64,000 nt of DNA from an uncultured Serinicoccus sp. (GTDB lineage Bacteria; Actinomycetota; Actinomycetes; Actinomycetales; Dermatophilaceae). The notes under the pieces were generated by a model. The model saw only the letters and a list, made by a program, of their open reading frames with translations, was not told where the DNA came from and did not search any database. Made by a program: the position numbers and the translations under genes. The stretch is taken from assembly GCF_947500995.1 (NCBI RefSeq), contig NZ_CANMUA010000002.1, forward strand, positions 372,001-436,000. Direction: 5' to 3'. Shown here piece by piece: positions 45,576-53,716 of the stretch (the first letter of the stretch is position 1; every line of letters starts with the position of its first letter).

Positions 45576-47837
45576 TCAGTCCCGCGGACGCCAGTCCGAG
45601 CGGCGGTCGTCCGACCGCGACCGGCGGTCCGGACGCCGGTCGCCACCCTGACGGGGACGCCGGTCTCCCTGGGGCCCCCGGCGGCCACCGGAGGGCGCGG
45701 GTCCCTGACGCCGGCCACCGCCGCCGGGACGTCGACCGGCGGGGCGCTTGGGTCGCATGACCTCGTCCAGCCGGCTCTGCGGCACCGGCTCGCCGACGGG
45801 CACCGACCCGCCCGCGGTCTCGATGACGGCGTGGTCCTCGGGCGCCACGGTCTGCGGGTCGGTCTCGACCCCGGCCGCGTCCAGCATCCGGGAGACCTGG
45901 CGCTTCTGGTGCGGCAGGGCCAGGGTCACCACCACGCCGTCCTCGCCGGCCCGCGCGGTGCGGCCCGAGCGGTGCAGGTAGTCCTTGTGGTCGGCGGGCG
46001 GGTCGACCTGCAGGACCAAGGACACGTCGTCGACGTGGATGCCCCGGGCGGCCACGTCGGTGGCGACGAGCACCGGGAGGGTGCCGGACTTGAAGGCGTC
46101 CAGGACCCTGGTCCGCTGCGCCTGGTTCAGACCGCCGTGCAGGGCCGCGGCGAAGACACCGGACTCGCGCAGCTGCAGGGCGACCCGGTCCGCGCCCAGC
46201 TTGGTGCGACAGAAGACGACGGTGCGGCCCGGGCGGTTGGCGATGGCCGCGGTGATCGGCTTCTTGTGGTGCGGGTGCACCAGGAAGACGTGGTGCGCCA
46301 TGGTGGTGACGCTGGCGCGCACGTCGTCGGTGGAGTGGGTCACCGGGTCCTTGAGGTAGGTCTTGGCCACCTGGTCCACCCCGTGGTCGAGGGTGGCCGA
46401 GAACAGCAGCCGCTGCCCCTCGCGCGGCGTGAGGTCCAGGATCTGGCGGATCGCCTCGACGAAGCCCATCTCGGCCATGTGGTCGGCCTCGTCGAGGACC
46501 ATGACCTCGACCTCCGACAGGTCGGCGGCGCTGCGGTCGATGAGGTCGATGAGGCGGCCGGGGGTCGCCACCAGCACGTCGACCCCCTTCTCCAGCGCAC
46601 GCAGCTGCGGGGTGTAGGACATCCCGCCGGCCACGAGGACGAAGCGGCGGTCGACGGCACGCATGAGCGGGGCCAGCGCGACGACGATCTGCATCGCGAG
46701 CTCGCGGGTCGGGGTCAGGATGACCGCGCGGGGGCGGTGGGGGACGGCGCGGGGCCGCCGGGACAGCCGGTCCAGCAGCGGCAGCCCGAAGGCCATGGTC
46801 TTGCCCGACCCGGTCTGTCCGCGTCCCAGCAGGTCACGTCCGGCCATGGCGTCGGGGATGGTCGCGGCCTGGATGGGGAAGGGTGTCGTGATGCCGATCC
46901 GGGCGAGGGTGGCCACCAGCTGCTCGTGCAGCCCCAGCGCGGCGAAGCCGTTGTCCGCCTCGACGGCGGCGTCGACGTCCTCGGCCTGCATCGCGGACCG
47001 GCGCTCCTGGTATGCCGCGTCCGCCGCGTCCCTCTCGGCCTCCGCCTCGGCGAAGGGGTCCTGCGTCTGTCGCTGGTCCTCGCGGCCCCAGGACCGACCG
47101 CCGTGACGCTCGGCCCCACGGTCCTCCCTGCGGCCCTGCCGGCCGCCACGGTCGCCACGGTCGCCGCGGTCGTCCCAGCGGCCCTGCCGGCCGCCGCGGT
47201 CGTCGCGACGCCCGCCGCCCTGGTCCCAGCGGTCCTGGGGTGCACCACGGTCCTCCCGGCGGTCGGCACCCCGGTCCTCGCGCCGCCGACCGGAGTCCCA
47301 GCTGCGCCCGTCGTGGTGCCCGCGCTCCGGGCGCCCCTCGCGCTCCTCGCGGTGCGAGCGCCAGGTGCGCTCCTGGTAACCGCGTCGCTCCCCGTCGCGG
47401 TCCGGGCGACGGTGGTACTCACGGTCCTCGCGGCGCCCGGACGACGTGCTGCGGGACGACCCGCGGTCGTCGCGGTCCCGCCGCGGGCGGTCGTCGTCCC
47501 AGGAGCGGCGGTGGTCCTCCCGGCGGACGGGCCGCGCTCCGCGCGGCTCCCAGTCGCGGCGGCGACGGTCCTGGCCGCCCTCCTGCCGGTCCTCCGGACG
47601 GTCCCGGCGGTCGGCCCGCTCACCCCGGCCACGGGGGTCACGCTGGTCCCGGTCCCGCCAGCGCTGCTTGTCGGCGCCGCGGTCCTCGACCCCGCGGGAG
47701 GCGCTGCGCCGGTCTCCGCGCCCGCCCTTGAGCTGGGCGCGGGCCTGCTTCTCCCGCGCCTGGCGGGCGGCCTTCTTCTGGGCCGTGGAGTGGCGGGGCT
47801 TCTTGCCGGACGCACCGGCGCTACTGGGCTTGGCCAT
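45576..47837 (-). CDS. DEAD-box RNA helicase with long Arg/Asp-rich N-terminus
   Basis: The product is 753 aa. A basic start (GKKPRHSTAQKKAARQAREK) leads into about 200 residues of low-complexity Arg/Asp/Gly/Glu sequence (RRDDRGGRQG-type repeats). The helicase core follows: TTPFPIQAATIP, GRGQTGSGKT near 338, PTRELAMQ, DEADHMAEMGF near 447, HRSGRTARAG. A short basic Gly/Arg tail ends the protein. An intrinsically disordered charged N-terminus of this size is unusual beside family members with only C-terminal extensions. It probably binds RNA. The ATG at 47837 is the first in frame. It lies downstream of parE in the same direction. Confidence 0.88.
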   Translation of the reverse strand: MAKPSSAGASGKKPRHSTAQKKAARQAREKQARAQLKGGRGDRRSASRGVEDRGADKQRWRDRDQRDPRGRGERADRRDRPEDRQEGGQDRRRRDWEPRGARPVRREDHRRSWDDDRPRRDRDDRGSSRSTSSGRREDREYHRRPDRDGERRGYQERTWRSHREEREGRPERGHHDGRSWDSGRRREDRGADRREDRGAPQDRWDQGGGRRDDRGGRQGRWDDRGDRGDRGGRQGRREDRGAERHGGRSWGREDQRQTQDPFAEAEAERDAADAAYQERRSAMQAEDVDAAVEADNGFAALGLHEQLVATLARIGITTPFPIQAATIPDAMAGRDLLGRGQTGSGKTMAFGLPLLDRLSRRPRAVPHRPRAVILTPTRELAMQIVVALAPLMRAVDRRFVLVAGGMSYTPQLRALEKGVDVLVATPGRLIDLIDRSAADLSEVEVMVLDEADHMAEMGFVEAIRQILDLTPREGQRLLFSATLDHGVDQVAKTYLKDPVTHSTDDVRASVTTMAHHVFLVHPHHKKPITAAIANRPGRTVVFCRTKLGADRVALQLRESGVFAAALHGGLNQAQRTRVLDAFKSGTLPVLVATDVAARGIHVDDVSLVLQVDPPADHKDYLHRSGRTARAGEDGVVVTLALPHQKRQVSRMLDAAGVETDPQTVAPEDHAVIETAGGSVPVGEPVPQSRLDEVMRPKRPAGRRPGGGGRRQGPAPSGGRRGPQGDRRPRQGGDRRPDRRSRSDDRRSDWRPRD

Positions 47838-48063
47838 GATCGGCTACCTCTTCACAGGGGGTCGAGGTGGGTTCTCGCCTCGACGCCTGCGGCGTGACCG
47901 GACCTACCTCCAGGCGCTCGACGTGGCGCCCGATCGTCCCCCAGGAACGGATCGTCCTGAGGGGTCACCCGGGCGAGCAGCGCCACGGGGAGAACGACCA
48001 GTCTATCGCGGCCCGGACCCTCCGGACGCCACCCCGGACGGAGCACCAGGCCGGCAGGTCGGG
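47838..48063. other. 226-bp gap between parE and the helicase gene
   Basis: No open frame with a recognisable product is seen here. It should contain the parE 3' end signals and the helicase promoter, but I found no clear hexamers or strong hairpin. Confidence 0.3.
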
Positions 48064-50175
48064 TCAGGCGTCGATGCGCTGGCGGTCCAGCTCGTGGGCC
48101 GACTCCACGATGAAGTCCTTGCGGGGCGCCACCGAGGAGCCCATGAGCAGGTCGAAGACCTGGTCGGCGCGCTCGGCGTCCTTGAGGGTGATCTTGCGCA
48201 GGGTCCGGTGCCGGGGGTCCATCGTGGTCTCCGCGAGCTGGTCGGCGTCCATTTCTCCCAGACCCTTGTAGCGCTGCATCGGCTGCTTGACGACGCGGCC
48301 CTTCTTCTCCAGCGCGGCGACCGTCCGCCGCATCTCCGCCTCGGTGTAGGTGTAGATGAACTCACGCCCGGTGCTGCGGCCGCGGCCCCCGCTGACCTCG
48401 ATCCGGTGCAGGGGCGGCATCGCCGCGTAGACCCGGCCCGCGTCGACCAGGGGCCGCATGTAGCGGAAGAAGAGGGTGAGGAGCAGGGTGCGGATGTGGG
48501 CACCGTCGACGTCGGCGTCGGTCATGATGATGACCTTGCCGTAGCGCACCATCTCGGGGTCGAAGGACCGCCCGGAGCCGGCCCCGATGACCTGGATGAT
48601 CGCCGCGCACTCGGCGTTGGACAGCATGTCCTGGACCGAGGCCTTCTGCACGTTGAGGATCTTGCCGCGGATCGGCAGCAACGCCTGGTGGTCGCTGCTG
48701 CGCGCGAGCTTGGCCGTGCCGAGGGCGCTGTCGCCCTCGACGATGAACAGCTCGGAGCGTCCGGTGTCGTTGCTCCGGCAGTCGGCCAGCTTGGCCGGCA
48801 GCGAGGAGGACTCGAGGGCGTTCTTGCGGCGCTGCGTCTCCTTGTGCAGGCGGGCGGAGATGCGGGACTTCATCTCCGCGACGACCTTCTCGAGCAGCAG
48901 CGCGGCCTGTGCCTTGTCGCCTCGGTGCTTGCTGGTCAGCCGCTCGGTCAGCGCCTGCTCCACGGTGCGCGAGACGATGGCGCGCACGGCGCTCGTGCCG
49001 AGGACCTCCTTGGTCTGGCCCTCGAACTGCGGCTCGGGCAGCCGCACCGTCACCACGGCGGTGAGACCCGCCAGGATGTCGTCCTTCTCGACCTTGTCCC
49101 CGCCCACCTTGAGCTTGCGCGCGTTGAGCTCGAGCTGCTTGCGGAAGACCTTCATGAGCGCCTGCTCGAACCCCGCCACGTGGGTGCCGCCGTGCGGCGT
49201 GGTGATGATGTTGACGAAGCTGCGCACCGTGGTGTCGTAGCCGGTGCCCCAGCGCAGCGCGACGTCCACCTCGCACTCGCGCTCGGTCTCCCTGGACACC
49301 ATGTGGCCGAGCTCGTCCAGCATGGGCACGGTCTCGGTGAAGGTGCCCGACCCCTGCAGCCGCCACACGTCGGTCACGGCGGGATCCGTCGCGAGGTACT
49401 CGGCGTACTCCGCGATGCCGCCCGAGTAGGCGAAGGTCTCCTCGGTCGGCCCGTCCGCGCCAGGGGTGCCGGGCAGGCCGCGCTCGTCGCGCACCACCAT
49501 CGTCAGTCCGGGGACGAGGAAGGCGGTCTGCCGGGCCCGGGCGATGAGCTCGTCGTAGGCGAACTCGGCCTTGGTCAGGAAGATCTGCGGGTCGGCCCAG
49601 TAGCGCACCCGGGTGCCGGTCACCCCGCGGCGCGCCTTGCCGACCACGGCCAGCTCGCTGCTGCGCTCGAAGGGGGTGAAGACGGCCTCGGGGTCGGGCT
49701 CGGAGCGTCCGTCGTCGAAGGTCCCCGGCTCGCCGCGCCGGAAGCTCATGCCGTAGGTCTTGCCGGCACGGTCGACCTCGACGTCGAGCCGGGAGGACAG
49801 GGCGTTGACGACCGAGGCCCCCACCCCGTGCAGGCCGCCGGAGGCGGCGTAGGAGCCGCCACCGAACTTGCCGCCGGCGTGCAGCTTGGTGAAGACCACC
49901 TCGACACCCGGCAGCCCGGTCCGCGGCTCGATGTCCACCGGTATGCCTCGCGCCCGGTCGCGCACCTCGACCGACCCGTCCCGGTGCAGGATGACCTCGA
50001 TGCGGTCACCGTGGCCGCCGAGGGCCTCGTCGACGGCGTTGTCGATGATCTCCCACAGACAGTGCATGAGACCACGCGAGTCCGTGGACCCGACGTACAT
50101 CCCCGGGCGCTTGCGGACCGCCTCGAGGCCTTCGAGAACCTGGAGGTGCCGGGCGGAGTAGTCCTGAGTGGTCAC
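48064..50175 (-). CDS. parE: DNA topoisomerase IV subunit B / gyrase-B-like
   Basis: The product is 703 aa. The GHKL ATPase starts LEGLEAVRKRPGMYVGSTD, with EIIDNAVDEALGG (Mg ligand) and the lid LHAGGKFGGGSYAASGGLHG. The transducer domain, TOPRIM (EGDSALGTAKLAR and DADVDGAHIRTLLLT) and the C-terminal QRYKGLGEMD near residue 633 follow. It forms the ATPase half of a type IIA topoisomerase. The GTG at 50175 begins MTTQDYSARHLQVLEG; the longer frame upstream has no family similarity. The partner subunit A gene is not in the window, so ParE rather than GyrB is a judgement from sequence style and context. Confidence 0.88.
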   Translation of the reverse strand: MTTQDYSARHLQVLEGLEAVRKRPGMYVGSTDSRGLMHCLWEIIDNAVDEALGGHGDRIEVILHRDGSVEVRDRARGIPVDIEPRTGLPGVEVVFTKLHAGGKFGGGSYAASGGLHGVGASVVNALSSRLDVEVDRAGKTYGMSFRRGEPGTFDDGRSEPDPEAVFTPFERSSELAVVGKARRGVTGTRVRYWADPQIFLTKAEFAYDELIARARQTAFLVPGLTMVVRDERGLPGTPGADGPTEETFAYSGGIAEYAEYLATDPAVTDVWRLQGSGTFTETVPMLDELGHMVSRETERECEVDVALRWGTGYDTTVRSFVNIITTPHGGTHVAGFEQALMKVFRKQLELNARKLKVGGDKVEKDDILAGLTAVVTVRLPEPQFEGQTKEVLGTSAVRAIVSRTVEQALTERLTSKHRGDKAQAALLLEKVVAEMKSRISARLHKETQRRKNALESSSLPAKLADCRSNDTGRSELFIVEGDSALGTAKLARSSDHQALLPIRGKILNVQKASVQDMLSNAECAAIIQVIGAGSGRSFDPEMVRYGKVIIMTDADVDGAHIRTLLLTLFFRYMRPLVDAGRVYAAMPPLHRIEVSGGRGRSTGREFIYTYTEAEMRRTVAALEKKGRVVKQPMQRYKGLGEMDADQLAETTMDPRHRTLRKITLKDAERADQVFDLLMGSSVAPRKDFIVESAHELDRQRIDA

Positions 50176-50372
50176 GTCCGGCAGGCTAGCGCGTGGGACC
50201 GACAGCCCCGGGAAGGCGCGGCTGGGCCCGGCCGGGTCCACCGAGCCGGTGGACGGGCTTACGCGCAGAGCGGAACACCTCCCCCCACGGGCACAAAGAC
50301 CGGGTTCTGCGGCGTTGGCATGCTTGACTGGGTCGACCAACCGCTGGTTGGCCCGACGGAGAGGAGACCGCC

Positions 50373-50588
50373 GTGAACGCCACTCTGACCCCCGAACTGA
50401 CCACCTCCGACCGGTGCGACCGTTGTGGGGCCCAGGCCTACATCCGGGCCAGCCTCGGTGACGGTCTGCACCTGCTGTTCTGCGCCCACCACGGGCGCGA
50501 GCACCTCGACAAGCTGCGCGCGCAGGACGACGTCGCCATCCTGGACGAGACCCACAAGCTCGAGCAGGAGGAGACCCCCGCGGTCTGA
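50373..50588 (+). CDS. DUF7455 zinc-ribbon protein
   Basis: The product is 71 aa. CDRCGAQAY and FCAHHGREH supply a CxxC...CxxH zinc site. The rest is acidic at the C-terminus. Small proteins of this family are common in actinobacteria near parE or the principal sigma-factor gene, and their role is unknown. The GTG at 50373 follows GAGGAG by 6 nt. The gene is divergent from parE over about 200 bp, and a hairpin follows it. Confidence 0.85.
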   Translation: MNATLTPELTTSDRCDRCGAQAYIRASLGDGLHLLFCAHHGREHLDKLRAQDDVAILDETHKLEQEETPAV

Positions 50589-50610
50589 CCTCCCCTCACG
50601 CGACGCGGAC

Positions 50611-50644
50611 GACGCCCGCCCCGGCCTGGCCGTGGGCGGGCGTC
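50611..50644 (+). terminator. Hairpin after the DUF7455 gene
   Basis: Perfect 11-bp arms GACGCCCGCCC and GGGCGGGCGTC with a 12-nt loop lie 22 nt past the stop. No strong T-run follows. Confidence 0.6.
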
Positions 50645-50670
50645 TCGCTGCATCGGGCAGAATCTGGCTC

Positions 50671-51159
50671 ATGTCCGTCGCTGAGGTCCTCATCCTGGTG
50701 CTCATGCTCATCGGGGTCGTCGGGATCGTCATCCCGGTCCTGCCCGGCCTCGTCGTGGTGCTGGCAGGGTCCCTGGCCTGGGCGCTGAAGGAGCAGACCA
50801 CCCTCGGTTGGGTGGTCTTCGGCCTGTCCGGACTCGTCTACCTGCTCGGGGTGGGCCTGCAGTGGGCGGTGCCGGGCCAGCGCATGCGGCGCGCCGGCGT
50901 CCGGACCTCGACCCTGGTCATCGGGGTGGTCTGCGCCCTGGTGCTCGGAGTGCTCATCCCGGTCGTCGGGCTGTTCCTGGGCTTCCCGCTGGGCATCTTC
51001 CTCGTCTCCCTGGCCCGGAGCCGGGACCGCGCCGAGGCCCTGCGGGCCACCCGGCACGCCCTGCACGCCGTGGGCCTCAACATCCTCATCGAGCTGGCGA
51101 CGGCCTTCACGCTCATCGCGATGTTCGTCGTGGGCGCCGTGGTGCTGACGCCGGCCTGA
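50671..51159 (+). CDS. DUF456 membrane protein
   Basis: The product is 162 aa with four to five membrane segments and glycine-rich helices (LMLIGVVGIVIPVLPGLVVV, then VIGVVCALVLGVLIPVVGLF), the pattern of the DUF456 family. Function unknown. The ATG at 50671 was chosen because the first membrane helix starts at once; CAGAAT a few bases upstream is -10-like. The gene converges with the sortase gene. Confidence 0.82.
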   Translation: MSVAEVLILVLMLIGVVGIVIPVLPGLVVVLAGSLAWALKEQTTLGWVVFGLSGLVYLLGVGLQWAVPGQRMRRAGVRTSTLVIGVVCALVLGVLIPVVGLFLGFPLGIFLVSLARSRDRAEALRATRHALHAVGLNILIELATAFTLIAMFVVGAVVLTPA

Positions 51160-51169
51160 GCGCGCGGCA

Positions 51170-51206
51170 CCCCCGGCGCCGGTCTCCCTGCGGACGGCAC
51201 CGGGGG
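51170..51206. terminator. Hairpin between DUF456 and sortase genes
   Basis: CCCCCGG (51170-51176) pairs with CCGGGGG (51200-51206) across a 23-nt loop in the 61-bp convergent gap. Confidence 0.4.
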
Positions 51207-51220
51207 CGGGTCCGGTCGGC

Positions 51221-52015
51221 TCAGCCCTCGATCATGCGGGCGTAGACCACGGTGTTGTCCACGTGGCTCTGCTCCTGCTCGTCGAACTCTCCCCCGCAGG
51301 TGATGAGTCGCAGCTCCGGGACGTCGGTCGGCCCGTAGACGTCGACGGTCGGGAACGCGTCCTTGGGGAACTGGTCCACGCGGTACACCTCGTAGGTGAC
51401 CGTCCGCCCGTCCTCACGGTCCACCTCGGCGGTGTCCCCGGGCCGCAGGGCACCCAGCTCGAAGAAGACGGACTCGACCCCACCCGCGCCGGTGACGTGA
51501 CCCTCGATGACCGTCGGGCCGATCTCGCCGGGCGTGGGCGAGCCGTCGTACCACGCGGCCTCGTGGTAGCGGTCCCCGCTGGGGACCTGCAGGGTGCCGT
51601 CGTCGGCCAGCCCGAGCGGGTGCAGCGGGCTGGTGACGTCGATGGAGGGAAGGCGCACCTCGACCGGCTCCGACGGTGCGAGGGCGGCGACCTCCGGTCC
51701 GGGCGACTCCTGCTGCTCGGACGCGGTCGACGTCGGTCCCGCCTCCGGGGCGTCCGTGGTGGACGACCCTTCGGCGGCGTCCGTGGTAGACGACCCTTCC
51801 GCGGCGTCCATGGTGGACGACCCTTCGTCGTCCGGACCGGCGGCGGACGACTCGGTCGGCTCGGCCGCCGAGGTCGCCGCCGGGGGCGAGGGGGGATCGG
51901 GTCGCTGGGTGCCGATGCCCACGGCGAGCACGACGACGCCCACGACGACGGCCAGCACGGCCAGGGCCGTGAGGATGGCTCCTCGTCGGCCCTGGCCCGG
52001 CTGCTCGGTGCTCAT
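51221..52015 (-). CDS. Class F sortase
   Basis: The product is 264 aa. One N-terminal membrane anchor (ILTALAVLAVVVGVVVLAVG) is followed by a Ser/Glu/Pro/Ala linker with a threefold repeat, then the sortase barrel. The active site is visible: His in IEGHVTG near residue 170, Cys in ELRLITCGGEF near 240, and a late Arg in VVYARM. Class F sortases attach surface proteins to the wall in actinobacteria. The ATG at 52015 starts 1 nt after the CHRD gene's stop, so the two are almost certainly co-expressed and the CHRD protein is its likely client. Confidence 0.88.
   Translation of the reverse strand: MSTEQPGQGRRGAILTALAVLAVVVGVVVLAVGIGTQRPDPPSPPAATSAAEPTESSAAGPDDEGSSTMDAAEGSSTTDAAEGSSTTDAPEAGPTSTASEQQESPGPEVAALAPSEPVEVRLPSIDVTSPLHPLGLADDGTLQVPSGDRYHEAAWYDGSPTPGEIGPTVIEGHVTGAGGVESVFFELGALRPGDTAEVDREDGRTVTYEVYRVDQFPKDAFPTVDVYGPTDVPELRLITCGGEFDEQEQSHVDNTVVYARMIEG
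51750..51830 (-). repeat. Three 27-bp tandem repeats in the sortase linker
   Basis: Units at 51750, 51777 and 51804 differ by a few bases and encode nine-residue repeats of the form DAAEGSSTT in the stalk between membrane anchor and catalytic domain. The period keeps the reading frame. Confidence 0.75.
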
Positions 52016-52016
52016 G

Positions 52017-52781
52017 TCAGCTGTCGGTGCGGCGACGCTGGTTGAGGGCGAAGGCACCCGCGCCCGCGGCCACCAGGAGGGCTCCGCCGGCGATCAGCCC
52101 GGTGTTCTCCATCCCGCTGGTGCTCCCCCCACCGGTCTGGACGCCCCCGCCGGGAGCGCTCATCTGGGTCTCCTGGAAGGCCCCGCAGAGGGCGGGGTCG
52201 GTGGCCTCGGACGGCAGGCTGTTGTCCAGGTCGGACATCTGCTCGCCGTCGTACTCACCGGACCCGTTGTGGTCCACGCCGTGGATGACGACGACACCGT
52301 CACCGTGGTGCAGGCCCTCGGCCACGTCGTCCGGGACCTCGAAGGTCCGCTCGTAGGTGTAGGTCCCGTCGGCCGGGAAGTTCGCCACGTCGAGCGCCGC
52401 CGCCTCGGAGGTGTCGGCGTCGTTCCCGGTCAGGGAGACCCGGACCTCGCCGTAGCTGTCGATGGCGTCGGTGGTGCGGATGGCACCCTCGAAACCGCTG
52501 CCCTCCATGGCGGGGTCGGGGCACTCGCCGGCACCGCCGAGGTGGATGTGCTGGGCGTGCGGGGAGCTGTCCAGCAGCCCCTGGACCTCCACCTTGATCC
52601 AGACCTCGTTGCCGGTGACCTTGGCCCAGGCCTCACCGCTGCCACCGGAGTCGTTGAGCTCCTCGAGAGGGGCCATCAGCTCGACGGTCGCGTTGTCGAT
52701 GTCGTGGGCGTTGGCCGGGGCGGCGCTCAGCGCCAGCAGCGCGGGGGCGGCCAGTGCGGCCAGTGCGGTCGTGCGCTTCAT
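52017..52781 (-). CDS. Secreted CHRD-domain protein with C-terminal membrane tail
   Basis: The product is 254 aa. The signal peptide (KRTTALAALAAPALLALSAA, cut near ANA-HD) is followed by a CHRD domain with HAQHIHLGGAGECPDP and GVVVIHGVDHNGSGEYDG. The C-terminus has a Gly/Ser linker, MENTG, a hydrophobic helix (LIAGGALLVAAGAGAFAL) and NQRRR, the layout of a sortase substrate with a non-canonical motif. The ATG at 52781 lies 8 nt after AAGGAG; an in-frame GTG three codons earlier is too close to that site. It is the first gene of a CHRD-sortase unit with a SigK-like promoter. Confidence 0.85.
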   Translation of the reverse strand: MKRTTALAALAAPALLALSAAPANAHDIDNATVELMAPLEELNDSGGSGEAWAKVTGNEVWIKVEVQGLLDSSPHAQHIHLGGAGECPDPAMEGSGFEGAIRTTDAIDSYGEVRVSLTGNDADTSEAAALDVANFPADGTYTYERTFEVPDDVAEGLHHGDGVVVIHGVDHNGSGEYDGEQMSDLDNSLPSEATDPALCGAFQETQMSAPGGGVQTGGGSTSGMENTGLIAGGALLVAAGAGAFALNQRRRTDS

Positions 52782-52844
52782 CGGTGTCACTCCTTCGCTG
52801 TCCTGCGCCGCAGCCGGGTGCCGCGACGCCGTGGAACATCGAGG

Positions 52845-52871
52845 ATTCGGACCCGGGCCGTCCGCGGATTG
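52845..52871 (-). promoter_or_regulatory. SigK-type promoter of the CHRD-sortase unit
   Basis: Reading leftward, CAATCC (52871-52866) is followed after 15 nt by CCGAAT (52850-52845). The mycobacterial SigK consensus, as I recall it, is CCATCC then CCGAAT at about 16-17 nt. The match is exact in the -10 and one base off in the -35. The promoter lies 64 nt before the CHRD start, and sigK is encoded 1 kb upstream. Confidence 0.6.
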
Positions 52872-52875
52872 CGCA

Positions 52876-52891
52876 TGTGACCCAGGTCACG
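52876..52891. promoter_or_regulatory. CRP/GlxR-like operator
   Basis: TGTGACCCAGGTCACG matches the actinobacterial CRP/GlxR consensus TGTGA-N6-TCACA except for the last base. Its core GTGACCCAGGTCAC is palindromic apart from the central CA. It sits 4 bp upstream of the SigK-like -35, about 45 bp before the inferred transcription start, a position where a CRP-type protein could activate. Confidence 0.5.
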
Positions 52892-52909
52892 TCCTGCGCG
52901 GGGTCGCGG

Positions 52910-53716
52910 TCAGGTGAGGGGGACGACCACGAAGGGCTCGCTGGTGGGCTGGCTGGAGCCGCCCTCCGGCTCGACCGTCAGGCCGACGGCCACCGCGTCC
53001 TCGGGGGCGCCCTCCAGCAGGCTGCGCCCCTCGGAGACGGTCTGCGCCGTGAGCAGGCCCGCGGACCGGGCCGAGCCGTCCGGCCCCACGAACCAAGCCT
53101 GGTAGACCTGGCCCGCCTGGGGTGCGGCGAAGTCGCCCGGCAGCTGGACCACCGCCTGCCCCGCCGCGTCGGAGACGGTCACCGCCACCGGCCCGGCCTC
53201 GGTGTCCGCGGTGTGCTCCGACGCGTCGTCGGCCTGCAGCACCTCCCGGGTGGGGTCGGGGTCCAGCGTCTGCGAGATCCCCCACACCCCACCGGCCAGC
53301 ACCACGGCCGCCGCCGCCGCGGCGAGCCAGCGTCCGACGGAGGGTCTGCGCCCGGCCTGCGCGCTCGACCGGGACCGTCGCGACGCGAGGGAGGTCACGT
53401 CGGCGTCCTGGCGAGCGGCTGGCTCGCCCACGTCCTGCCGGGCAGCACCAGCGGCCTCGGCGGCCACCTGCTGCAGCACCCGCGAGCGCAGGCCCGGGGG
53501 TGGTTCGACGGCCAGGTCCTCGCTGAGCATCCCCATGGCCTCCCGCGTCGCGTCGACCTCGTCCTGGCAGGACGGGCACCCGGCCAGGTGAGCCTCGAAC
53601 TCCTGCTGCTCGTCGTCGTCGAGCGCGTGGATCGCGTAGGCCAGCGCACCCGCGTGCTCGTCGTCGCCCCGTGCGTCGTCGCAGACGTCGTGGTCACGCA
53701 CGTCGTCCTCACTCAC
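52910..53716 (-). CDS. rskA: Anti-sigma-K factor (RskA-like)
   Basis: The product is 268 aa. The N-terminal anti-sigma zinc domain has YAIHALDDDEQQEFEAHLAGCPSCQDEV, with the HxxxCxxC ligands. One membrane segment (WLAAAAAAVVLAGGVWGIS) and an extracytoplasmic RskA domain follow, ending in PTSEPFVVVPLT. It holds SigK inactive until an envelope signal triggers its cleavage. Its GTG start abuts the sigma gene's TGA with no gap, so the two are made together. Confidence 0.87.
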   Translation of the reverse strand: MSEDDVRDHDVCDDARGDDEHAGALAYAIHALDDDEQQEFEAHLAGCPSCQDEVDATREAMGMLSEDLAVEPPPGLRSRVLQQVAAEAAGAARQDVGEPAARQDADVTSLASRRSRSSAQAGRRPSVGRWLAAAAAAVVLAGGVWGISQTLDPDPTREVLQADDASEHTADTEAGPVAVTVSDAAGQAVVQLPGDFAAPQAGQVYQAWFVGPDGSARSAGLLTAQTVSEGRSLLEGAPEDAVAVGLTVEPEGGSSQPTSEPFVVVPLT

